In this document: positions 5,329 through 12,346 of the stretch, piece after piece
How positions within the stretch are numbered: the first letter of the stretch is position 1
Layout of the letters: each line of letters starts with the position of its first letter
Assembly: GCA_905205085.1 (NCBI GenBank)
Contig: CAJLCG010000063.1
Location: forward strand, 1 to 13,519
DNA length: 13,519 nucleotides
Origin: an uncultured Oscillospiraceae bacterium
GTDB taxonomy: Bacteria > Bacillota > Clostridia > Oscillospirales > Oscillospiraceae
Reading direction: 5' to 3'
The notes under the pieces: generated by a model
Told to the model about the DNA's origin: nothing
Seen by the model: only the letters and a program-made list of their open reading frames with translations
The model's database searches: none
Made by a program: the position numbers and the translations under genes

Positions 5329-6957
5329 ATGCCGGACTTTGACAGCCAGAAATACGCCTATTCCTCCCGCCGCAATATGGTGTATGCACGCCGGGCGGCG
5401 GCCTGTACCTCCATTCCTCAGGGGGCTCAGATTGGCCTGGACGTGATGAAGGTGGGAGGCAACGCGGTGGACGCGGCAGTGGCCATGGCCGCCGCCATGC
5501 CTCTGCTGGAGCCCACAGGCAACGGCCTGGGCTCCGACTGCTTTGCCCTGGTGTGGATCGAGGCCGAGCAGAAGCTCTACGGCCTCAACGCCAGCGGCCG
5601 GGCCCCCATGGCCCTGTCCGCCCAAAAAGTAAAGGAGCTGGGCTTTGACCAGATGCCCAAGACGGGCTGGATTCCCACCATGGTGCCGGGGGCTCCGGCG
5701 GGGTGGGCGGAGCTCAACCGCCGCTTTGGCACCAAACCCCTCACGGAGCTTTTCGCCCCCGCCATCGCCTCTGCACGGGATGGGGTGCCGGTTCAGGTGA
5801 ACCTCCAGCCCCAGTGGGAGAAGGACTCCAAGCGCATTTTAGCCGCTATGGAGCAAAACCCGGCCCCCCACGTTTGGTGGCGGCAGGTATTCTTAAAGGA
5901 GGACGGCGCTCCCTACCGCTCCGGTGACATCTTCCGCTGGGAGGAGTATGCCCAGACTCTGGAGGAGCTGGCGGCCACCAACTGCGAGAGCTACTACCGG
6001 GGCGCGCTGATGGAGAAAATCGTGGCTTTCAGCCGGGAGACCGGGGGTTACTTCAGCGAGGAGGACTTCCGGAATTACCATCCAGAGTGGGTGGAGCCCA
6101 TCTCCACCGACTACAAGGGCTATCGGGTGTGGGAGATCCCGCCCAACGGCCACGGCATCACCGTGCTCATGGCTCTGAATATCCTAAAAGGGCTGGCCTT
6201 GCCGGAGCAGCGGGACTGCCCGGAGACCTACCACAAGATTTTGGAGTCCATCAAGCTGGCCTTTGCCGACACCAAGACCTATGTGGCTGACCCCCAGTAC
6301 ATGAGGACCCGGGTGGAGGACCTGCTCAGCGAGGAGTACGCCGCCAAGCGGCGCGCTCTCATCGGGGACAAGGCCATCTTGCCCCAGGCGGGCGACCCCT
6401 CCTGCGGCGGCACCATCTATCTGTGTACTGCCGATCCCCAGGGCAATATGGTCTCTTTCATCCAGAGCAACTACACCACCTTCGGCTCCGGCGTGGCCAT
6501 TCCAGGCACCGGCATTTCCCTGCAAAACCGGGGGGCAAACTTCTCACTGGATGAGAGCAGCGACAACTGCCTGGCTGGGGGCAAGCGGTCCTACCACACC
6601 ATCATCCCCGGATTCCTCACCAAAGACGGCAAGGCGGTGGGTCCCTTTGGAGTTATGGGAGCCTTTATGCAGCCCCAAGGCCATGTCCAGGTCATCGTCA
6701 ACACCATTGACTACCACATGAACCCCCAGGAGTGCCTGGACGCGCCCCGCATGCAGTGGATCGGCGGCAAACGCATCCAGCTGGAGCGGGAGGTGCCCGC
6801 CCATGTGGCTCTGGGTTTGGAAGAGATGGGCCATGAGGTGGAGATCGCCAACCGGAACGTGGACATGGGCCGGGGACAGATCATCTGGCGCACGGACAAC
6901 GGCCTGCTGGCCGCCGGTACCGAGCCCCGCTGCGACGGCTCTATCGCCTCTTGGTGA
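5329..6957 (+). CDS. Gamma-glutamyltransferase family protein, cytoplasmic YwrD-like
   Basis: The 542-residue protein belongs to the gamma-glutamyltranspeptidase N-terminal-nucleophile hydrolases, which cleave themselves and then hydrolyse or transfer gamma-glutamyl groups, for example from glutathione. Motifs seen are NAVDAAVAMAAAMPLLEP (45-62) with GNGLGSD, the substrate-binding arginine in SGRAP (R91) and GGTIYLCTADPQGNMVSF. T362 of that motif aligns with the nucleophile T391 of Escherichia coli Ggt, so self-cleavage would give chains of about 361 and 181 residues. There is no signal peptide, unlike secreted Ggt, which points to the intracellular YwrD-type branch. The ATG follows AGGAGGG. 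As last gene of the exoA operon its substrate is not revealed by context. Confidence 0.92.
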   Translation: MPDFDSQKYAYSSRRNMVYARRAAACTSIPQGAQIGLDVMKVGGNAVDAAVAMAAAMPLLEPTGNGLGSDCFALVWIEAEQKLYGLNASGRAPMALSAQKVKELGFDQMPKTGWIPTMVPGAPAGWAELNRRFGTKPLTELFAPAIASARDGVPVQVNLQPQWEKDSKRILAAMEQNPAPHVWWRQVFLKEDGAPYRSGDIFRWEEYAQTLEELAATNCESYYRGALMEKIVAFSRETGGYFSEEDFRNYHPEWVEPISTDYKGYRVWEIPPNGHGITVLMALNILKGLALPEQRDCPETYHKILESIKLAFADTKTYVADPQYMRTRVEDLLSEEYAAKRRALIGDKAILPQAGDPSCGGTIYLCTADPQGNMVSFIQSNYTTFGSGVAIPGTGISLQNRGANFSLDESSDNCLAGGKRSYHTIIPGFLTKDGKAVGPFGVMGAFMQPQGHVQVIVNTIDYHMNPQECLDAPRMQWIGGKRIQLEREVPAHVALGLEEMGHEVEIANRNVDMGRGQIIWRTDNGLLAAGTEPRCDGSIASW

Positions 6958-7237
6958 CGCTTTCTTGAAAGAAAGCTTGGCAAAGAACTTTGTGCAAAAC
7001 TTCGTTTTGCCTCTGGGGCAGAGACCCGAGGGCAAGTGCGTAAACAAACCCACTGCCACAGCTATACCGCACCAGGCGGTGTCATCTCAGCGCAAATTCT
7101 TACAAATTTTGCATACATAGGGGCCAGTGTCCCCGAGGCAAGTAGGACCAGCTACTCAGGTTTTGCCCGCCGGAAAATCAGCACCAGCCCCTCAGGAGTG
7201 CGTCCCCCGTAGCCGGGGGCCCGGGGCGGCGACGCCT

Positions 7238-7266
7238 ATGAACACTGGCGTAAGCCAGGTGTTCAT
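7238..7266. repeat. Bulged 12-base-pair stem-loop
   Basis: Arms atgaacactggc and gccaggtgttcat pair around a gtaa loop with a single extra g in the right arm. Symmetry this long in the AT/GC-mixed spacer is unlikely by chance. Function is unknown. Confidence 0.5.
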
Positions 7267-7292
7267 CGAAGGAGCCCCCCGGCGATTCTTTG

Positions 7293-7336
7293 GTTCCTTT
7301 CTGTGCGAGCAGAAAGGAACTCGCCCCCGGGGGCGA
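7293..7336. repeat. Perfect hairpin abutting a perfect 16-base palindrome
   Basis: gttcctttct (7293-7302) and agaaaggaac (7311-7320) pair without mismatch around an 8-base loop. The next base begins tcgcccccgggggcga (7321-7336), its own reverse complement. The pair ends 34 bases before the metF start codon, so both would lie in the leader if transcription starts upstream. Confidence 0.6.
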
Positions 7337-7370
7337 AATAAAAAATGATCCTAGAAAGAAGGCATATCCC

Positions 7371-8240
7371 ATGAAAATCGCAGAAATGTTCGGAAAAGGC
7401 AAAACCGTCTTCTCCTGTGAGGTATTTCCTCCCAAGAAGACCAGCCCTGTGGACAGCATCTATAAGACCCTGGACGGCTTGAAGGATATCAAGCCCGACT
7501 TCATCAGCGTCACCTACGGCGCGGGCGGCTCCAGTGCGGTGAACCAGTCCACCCGTGAGATCGCCTCCATCATCGAAAATCAGTACCACATCCCCGCCAT
7601 GGCCCACGTCACCTGTGTGGCCTGCACCAAGGGAGAGGTCACCGAGCTGCTCTCCGGCCTCAAGCAGGACGGGGTAGAGAACGTGCTGGCCCTCCGAGGC
7701 GACCGCAACCCCAACTTCCCGCCCAAGACGGACTTTGCCCACGCCGACGAGCTGGTGGCCTTCATCCGCCGCCGGGGCGACTTCGGCGTGTCCGGCGCCT
7801 GCTATCCCGAGGGCCATCCCGAGAGCCCCGATCTGGTCACCGACGTGCGCAACCTGAAAAAGAAGGTGGACGCGGGGGCCCAGCACCTGGTCAGCCAGCT
7901 CTTCTTTGATAACGATGACTTCTTCCGCTTCCTGGACCGCTGCCGCCTGGCGGGCATCGAGGTGCCCATCGAGGCGGGTATCATGCCCGTGCTGAATAAG
8001 GCCTCCATCGAGCGCATGGTATCCATGTGCGGCGCCTCCCTGCCCCGGAAGCTCACCCGGCTGCTGGCCCGGTACGGCGACCACCCCGAGGCCCTGCGGG
8101 AGGCGGGCATCGCCTACGCCATCGACCAGATCTCTGATCTCATCGCCGCCGGAGTGGACGGCATCCATCTCTACACCATGAACAATCCCCAGGTGGCCAA
8201 GCAGATCAGCGACAGCGTGGCCTCCATCCGCCGCGTCTAA
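7371..8240 (+). CDS. metF: Methylenetetrahydrofolate reductase
   Basis: MetF reduces 5,10-methylenetetrahydrofolate to 5-methyltetrahydrofolate with FAD, giving the methyl donor that MetH uses. The 289-residue TIM barrel shows the catalytic glutamate in SCEVFPPK (E17), VTYGAGGS (47-54), HVTC (79-82), ALRGD (107-111), SGACYPEGHPES (141-152), QLFFDN (176-181), EAGIMPV (201-207) and HLYTMN (266-271). I start it at the ATG at 7371, preceded by AGAAAGAAGG and matching the family N-terminus; an extended frame reaches back to 7290 through the hairpin region but has no family support. It opens a methionine-synthesis operon, with 16 bases before the reactivation-domain gene. Confidence 0.95.
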   Translation: MKIAEMFGKGKTVFSCEVFPPKKTSPVDSIYKTLDGLKDIKPDFISVTYGAGGSSAVNQSTREIASIIENQYHIPAMAHVTCVACTKGEVTELLSGLKQDGVENVLALRGDRNPNFPPKTDFAHADELVAFIRRRGDFGVSGACYPEGHPESPDLVTDVRNLKKKVDAGAQHLVSQLFFDNDDFFRFLDRCRLAGIEVPIEAGIMPVLNKASIERMVSMCGASLPRKLTRLLARYGDHPEALREAGIAYAIDQISDLIAAGVDGIHLYTMNNPQVAKQISDSVASIRRV

Positions 8241-8256
8241 TTTTAGGAGGTACCCC

Positions 8257-8934
8257 GTGATCAGCGCTCTTTCCACTCTGGATTTGGACGAGGTGCTGCG
8301 GTACATGGGCTGCCCCGCCGAGAAGGCGGATGCCGAGACCCGGGCCCTGGTGGAGGCCTGTGCCCGGGAGATGGAGGCGGCGGCCCGGCCCCGGTGGACG
8401 GGGCGGGTGCTGGACATCACCCTAGAGGAGGACGGCGTGCGCCTGGAGGGCGGCCTGCTCCTCCCCGGCCAAGATCTCCGCAAGCACTTGGAGGGCTGTG
8501 ACCGGGCGGCGGTATTCTGCGCTACCCTCTCTGCCCAGGCCGACGCCCTCATCCGCCGCTGGGAGAGCCGGGACATGCTCCGGGCCCTGGCCTTGGACTG
8601 CTGTGCCACCGCCGGAGTGGAGCAGGTGTGCGACCAGGTGGAGCAGGAGATCGAGAGCCAGTTTCCCGGCTGCTCCTTCCCCTTCCGTTTTAGTCCCGGC
8701 TATGGCGACCTGCCTCTGGAGATCCAGGGGGAGATCCTTCATCTGCTGGACGCCCCCCGGAAGATCGGCCTGTGTGCCAGCGCCAGCCATATTTTGACCC
8801 CCCGCAAGTCGGTGACCGCCATTTTGGGCATCGCCCGGGGGGAGATCCAACAAACCGTGCGCAGCTGCCTGAGCTGTCCCGCCCGGGAGAGCTGCCAATA
8901 CCGAAAGTCAGGTGGACATTGTGGAATTTCTTGA
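8257..8934 (+). CDS. Stand-alone methionine synthase reactivation-domain protein
   Basis: The 225-residue protein corresponds to the C-terminal AdoMet-binding activation domain of MetH (Met_synt_B12), here a separate polypeptide. During catalysis cob(I)alamin is sometimes oxidised; this module binds AdoMet and lets a reductant and methyl donor restore it. Seen motifs are STLDLDEVLRYMG (6-18), RFSPGYGDLPLEIQ (144-157, the AdoMet-binding counterpart of the Escherichia coli RxSFGYPAC region) and RKIGLCASASHILTPRKSVT (168-187). The end carries four cysteines in the pattern C204-x2-C207-x5-C213-x8-C222, which could hold zinc or an iron-sulfur cluster. It starts with GTG after AGGAGG and its 3' end overlaps the start of metH, so the two proteins are probably made together. 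Confidence 0.9.
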   Translation: MISALSTLDLDEVLRYMGCPAEKADAETRALVEACAREMEAAARPRWTGRVLDITLEEDGVRLEGGLLLPGQDLRKHLEGCDRAAVFCATLSAQADALIRRWESRDMLRALALDCCATAGVEQVCDQVEQEIESQFPGCSFPFRFSPGYGDLPLEIQGEILHLLDAPRKIGLCASASHILTPRKSVTAILGIARGEIQQTVRSCLSCPARESCQYRKSGGHCGIS

Positions 8935-11308
8935 ACTGTTAAAAACCGACCGCCCCGTCCTGCTGGACGGCGGCATGGGCACCATGCTTCAGGCCCGCGG
9001 CCTGCCCGTGGGGGCTACCCCCGAGCTGGTGGCCCTGGAGCACCCCGACTGGCTGCGGGAGATCCACACCGCCTACCTGGACGCCGGTTCCCAGATCATC
9101 TACGCCAACACCTTCGGGGCCAACCGGGAGAAGCTGGAGCGCACTGGCCGCACTGTGGAGGAGATCGTCACCGCCGCGGTCACCGTGGCCAAGGAGGCCG
9201 CCGCCGGCCGGGGCCTGGTGGCTCTGGACATCGGTCCCTGCGGCCAGCTGCTGGAGCCCACCGGAATGCTGGGCTTTGAAGAGGCGGTGGACTTGTTTGC
9301 CCAGGTGGTCCGTGCGGGTGTGCAGGCGGGAGCCGACCTCATCGCCATTGAGACCATGACCGACCTCCAGGAGGCTCGGGCCGCCCTGCTGGCCGCCAAG
9401 GAGAACTCCAACCTGCCTGTACTGGTCACCATGACCTATGAGGCCAGCGGCCGCACCTTCCTGGGCTGTTCTCCTGCCGCCGCTGCCCTTACCCTGGAGG
9501 AACTGGGGGCGGATGCCGTGGGCGTCAACTGCTCTCTGGGTCCCCGGGAGATGCCTCCCCTGGTGGAGGAGCTGCTGAAGTGGACCAACCTGCCCATTGT
9601 TTTGAAACCCAACGCCGGTCTGCCCCACCCCGACGGGTCGGGCTATGACATCACCCCCCTGGAGTTTGCTCAGAGCCTGGCCGCCCTGGCTGACATGGGG
9701 GTGAAGGTGTTCGGCGGCTGCTGCGGCACTACGCCGGAGTATATTACCCTGCTGTCCAAGGAGCTGGAGGGCAAGACCGTCAAGAACGTGCCCCGCCATG
9801 TCCCCGCCGCCGTGTGCAGCGCCACCCAGGCGGTGCCCATCGACCGGGTGCGGGTCATTGGCGAGCGCATCAACCCCACCGGTAAGAAGCTGATGAAGGA
9901 GGCTTTGCGCCGGGGCGACGTGGACTATATGCTGGGTCAGGCCCTGGCTCAGACTGAGGCGGGGGCCGACATCCTGGACGTGAACGTGGGCCTGCCGGAA
10001 ATTGACGAGGCGGACATGATGGTGCGCACCGTCAAGGCCCTCCAGGGGGTCACCGACGCTCCCCTCCAGCTGGACTCTACCGACCCCAAGGTGCTGGAGC
10101 GGGCTCTGCGGGTCTACTGCGGCAAGGCCATCGTCAACTCGGTAAACGGAGAGAGCGCCTCTCTGGAGACCATCCTGCCCCTGGTAAAGAAGTACGGCGC
10201 AGCGGTGGTGGGCCTCACCCTGGATGAGAACGGCATTCCCAAGACTGCCCAGGCCCGCTTTGACGTGGCCAAACGTATCCTGGAGCGGGCCATGGCCCTG
10301 GGCATCCGGAAAGAGGACGTGTATATCGACTGCCTCACCCTCACCGTCTCCGCCGAACAGGCGGCGGCCTCCCAGACCCTGGAGGCTCTCCATCGGGTCA
10401 AGACAGAGCTGGGTCTGAAGACGGTGCTGGGCGTGTCCAACATCTCCTTCGGCCTGCCCGCCCGGCCTCTGGTGAACCAGAACTTCCTCACCATGGCCAT
10501 GGCCGCCGGTCTGGACCTGCCCATTATCAACCCCAACGTGGACGCCATGATGGCGGCGGTGCGGTGCTTCCACCTGCTCACCAACGTGGATACCGATGCA
10601 CGGGAGTTTATTGCCGCCTACGCCAACGCCTCGGTTTCCACCTCCATCACCGCGGGCAATAGCCCGGCAGCGGCTCCCCAGACCACCGGCCGGTCCCTCA
10701 AGGATCTGGTGGTCGCGGGATTGAAGGGGGAGGCGGGCCAGGCCACCCGTGCTCTGCTGGAGACCACCGCTCCCATGGACATTGTGGACAACATCCTCAT
10801 TCCCGCTCTCGATCAGGTGGGAGCCGACTTTGAACAGAACAAGGTGTTCCTGCCCCAGCTCATCCAGTCCGCCGGAGCGGCCCAGGCCGCCTTTGAGGTC
10901 ATTCGGGAGAAGCTGTCCACCGGTGAGGGGGGCAATGTAAGCCGGGGGAATGTGGTGCTGGCCACCGTGAAGGGGGACATCCACGACATCGGCAAGAACA
11001 TTGTCAAGGTGCTGCTGGAAAACTACGGCTACACCGTCATTGACCTTGGCCGGGACGTGGACCCTGCCGCTGTGGTGGAGGCCGCCCGGAAGTATGAGGC
11101 CCCCCTGGTAGGCCTGTCCGCCCTGATGACCACCACCCTCAAGAGCATGGCCCAGACCATCGCCCAGCTCCACGATGCGGGGCTGCCCTGCAAGATCATG
11201 GTGGGCGGCGCGGTGCTCACCCCCGAGTATGCTCAGGAGATTTCCGCCGACTTTTATGCACGGGATGCCAAGGAGAGTGTGGATATCGCCAAGCGCGTGG
11301 TAGGATAA
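8921..11308 (+). CDS. metH: Cobalamin-dependent methionine synthase lacking the activation domain
   Basis: MetH transfers a methyl group from 5-methyltetrahydrofolate to cobalamin and on to homocysteine. With about 795 residues it is far shorter than the 1227 of Escherichia coli because the activation module is encoded just upstream. Domains in order: homocysteine-binding barrel (about 10-285) with zinc ligands C204 in VNCSLGP and C267-C268 in FGGCCGTTPE; pterin-binding barrel (about 308-580) starting RVRVIGERINPTG; cobalamin cap; and the B12-binding fold with GDIHDIGKN, whose H688 is the lower cobalt ligand. I choose GTG at 8921 because AGGTGG lies five bases before it; GTG at 8912 is an in-frame alternative adding three residues. 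Confidence 0.95.
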   Translation: MEFLELLKTDRPVLLDGGMGTMLQARGLPVGATPELVALEHPDWLREIHTAYLDAGSQIIYANTFGANREKLERTGRTVEEIVTAAVTVAKEAAAGRGLVALDIGPCGQLLEPTGMLGFEEAVDLFAQVVRAGVQAGADLIAIETMTDLQEARAALLAAKENSNLPVLVTMTYEASGRTFLGCSPAAAALTLEELGADAVGVNCSLGPREMPPLVEELLKWTNLPIVLKPNAGLPHPDGSGYDITPLEFAQSLAALADMGVKVFGGCCGTTPEYITLLSKELEGKTVKNVPRHVPAAVCSATQAVPIDRVRVIGERINPTGKKLMKEALRRGDVDYMLGQALAQTEAGADILDVNVGLPEIDEADMMVRTVKALQGVTDAPLQLDSTDPKVLERALRVYCGKAIVNSVNGESASLETILPLVKKYGAAVVGLTLDENGIPKTAQARFDVAKRILERAMALGIRKEDVYIDCLTLTVSAEQAAASQTLEALHRVKTELGLKTVLGVSNISFGLPARPLVNQNFLTMAMAAGLDLPIINPNVDAMMAAVRCFHLLTNVDTDAREFIAAYANASVSTSITAGNSPAAAPQTTGRSLKDLVVAGLKGEAGQATRALLETTAPMDIVDNILIPALDQVGADFEQNKVFLPQLIQSAGAAQAAFEVIREKLSTGEGGNVSRGNVVLATVKGDIHDIGKNIVKVLLENYGYTVIDLGRDVDPAAVVEAARKYEAPLVGLSALMTTTLKSMAQTIAQLHDAGLPCKIMVGGAVLTPEYAQEISADFYARDAKESVDIAKRVVG

Positions 11309-11320
11309 CGGGCCGAATAC

Positions 11321-11349
11321 TTGCCTTTTTCTTTGAAAACTGCTACAAT
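11321..11349 (+). promoter_or_regulatory. Predicted sigma-A promoter of the GH25 gene
   Basis: TTGCCT (11321-11326) and TACAAT (11344-11349) are 17 bases apart. The predicted start near 11356 falls inside the left arm of the hairpin that begins at 11350. The site is good by sequence, but its overlap with a terminator-like hairpin makes its use uncertain. Confidence 0.5.
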
Positions 11350-11395
11350 ATTCTCCGCCCTTTCCCCAAAAGCAGGGGAGAGGGTGGAGAATTTT
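11350..11395 (+). terminator. Long hairpin with short T run, probable metH operon terminator
   Basis: Bases 11350-11367 and 11375-11392 pair as an 18-base-pair stem with only two G-U wobbles around a seven-base loop (aaaagca), followed by ttt and a. It lies 41 bases after the metH stop. The T run is short, so termination may be partial. Confidence 0.65.
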
Positions 11396-11435
11396 ACGTA
11401 TTGGCCTCCGGGCCGAACATAGGAGGCTTATCAAA

Positions 11436-12299
11436 ATGGGCAAGGCAGGAGCTGGAAAGCGGAGCGAAAAGCGGCCGCTGTTAAAGACCGGCATAGCAAA
11501 GGTGCTGTTTTCAGTACTGGTGCTGCTGGCGGCCTGCGCGGGAGGCTACTGGTTCTGGCAGAGCCAGCAGCCGGATACTTTTTATTACCGAAATATGGAG
11601 ATGGCTGCCCTGGACGGGGTGGACCGGAATACCTATATCCCCCAGGCCTTTGTGATGAATGAAAACGGGTGGATTTCCTATCCTGACGCCCTCCAGGGGG
11701 TGGATGTGTCCGTCTACCAGGGAGAGATCGACTGGCAGGCGGTGGCCGACGCGGGGGTGGACTTTGCCATCATCCGGGTGGGCTACCGGGGCTACTCCCA
11801 GGGAGCCATCCAGCCGGATACCAACTTCCAGAAGAACATGGAAGGCGCCTTGAAGGCGGGACTGGACGTGGGCGTGTACTTCTTCTCCCAGGCCACCACG
11901 GTGCGGGAGGCGGAGGAGGAGGCCGACTACGTGCTGGAGGCCATCCGCAATTATCCGGTGACCTATCCAGTGGTCTTTGACTGGGAGTTTATTGACGGGC
12001 AGACCGCCCGCACCGACGAGATGGAGGGGGAGCATATGACCGAGTGCGCCAAGACCTTCTGTGAGCTGGTGCAGGCGGCGGGCTACACCCCCATGGTTTA
12101 CTTCAACCAGGAGCAGGGCTACCTGTACTATCAGCTGGACCAGCTGGACCAGTTTCCCTTCTGGCTGGCAGAATATGACGAAAAGCCGGATTTCTTCTAC
12201 GATTTTGACATCTGGCAGTACACCCACACCGGGACCGTACCGGGCATTGAAGGTAACGTGGATTTGAACCTGGCTTTCCGGGACCTGTCGAAAAAGTAA
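11436..12299 (+). CDS. GH25 family lysozyme-like muramidase, membrane-anchored
   Basis: The 287-residue protein is a glycoside hydrolase family 25 enzyme, expected to cut the beta-1,4 bond between N-acetylmuramic acid and N-acetylglucosamine in peptidoglycan. The catalytic barrel runs from about 85 to 285: QGVDVSVYQGEIDW (D90), FAIIRVGYRGY, VGVYFFSQA, the acid pair in VVFDWEF (D182, E184), PMVYFN, FWLAEYD and IWQYTHTGTVPGIEGNVDLN. A basic start (GKRSEKRPLLK) leads into a hydrophobic stretch at about 21-41 outside any cytoplasmic role; LAAC at 31-34 fits a lipoprotein box, so it may be lipid-anchored or held by one membrane helix. The ATG at 11436 follows AGGAGG. It probably works in cell-wall turnover of the host itself rather than being a phage lysin, as no phage genes are near. 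Confidence 0.92.
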   Translation: MGKAGAGKRSEKRPLLKTGIAKVLFSVLVLLAACAGGYWFWQSQQPDTFYYRNMEMAALDGVDRNTYIPQAFVMNENGWISYPDALQGVDVSVYQGEIDWQAVADAGVDFAIIRVGYRGYSQGAIQPDTNFQKNMEGALKAGLDVGVYFFSQATTVREAEEEADYVLEAIRNYPVTYPVVFDWEFIDGQTARTDEMEGEHMTECAKTFCELVQAAGYTPMVYFNQEQGYLYYQLDQLDQFPFWLAEYDEKPDFFYDFDIWQYTHTGTVPGIEGNVDLNLAFRDLSKK

Positions 12300-12305
12300 A
12301 AAGGA

Positions 12306-12346
12306 AACCCCGCCGTGAGATGTGTCTCCCGGCGGGGTTCTTTTTT
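12306..12346 (+). terminator. Terminator between the convergent GH25 and P-loop protein genes
   Basis: aaccccgccg (12306-12315) pairs with cggcggggtt (12330-12339), and an inner gaga/tctc pair closes a tgtg loop after one mismatch. Six T follow at 12341-12346. On the minus strand the hairpin is followed by T-rich sequence too, so it can serve both genes; the minus-strand stop codon lies in its T run. Confidence 0.9.

Larger units (their letters stand above)
6958..7370. other. 413-base non-coding region rich in hairpins between ggt and metF
   Basis: No convincing gene lies here on either strand. Near the left end three small hairpins stand in a row: 6959-6976 (8-base stem), 6981-6992 (5-base stem) and 6994-7010 (7-base stem, ttc loop). 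Near the right end are a bulged 12-base-pair stem at 7238-7266, a perfect 10-base-pair stem at 7293-7320 and an abutting perfect 16-base palindrome at 7321-7336. No T run follows any of them, so none is a clear terminator. I find no match to SAM or cobalamin riboswitch cores. It may be an interspersed repeat element of this lineage, a structured leader of metF, or both. Confidence 0.5.

Noticed and set aside
7238..7270. Possible cobalamin riboswitch box (agccagg) upstream of metF
   Set aside because: Only seven bases resemble the B12 box; the rest of the box and the other conserved cobalamin riboswitch elements are not visible, and the bases are better explained by the hairpin at 7238-7266.
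7263..8609. 448-residue minus-strand frame across metF and the reactivation gene
   Set aside because: metF and its neighbour are unmistakable on the plus strand, and the antisense product shows only compositional bias.
8939..11494. 851-residue open frame on the minus strand across metH
   Set aside because: It is the antisense shadow of metH, caused by high GC content; its His/Gly/Gln-rich product has no recognisable domain.
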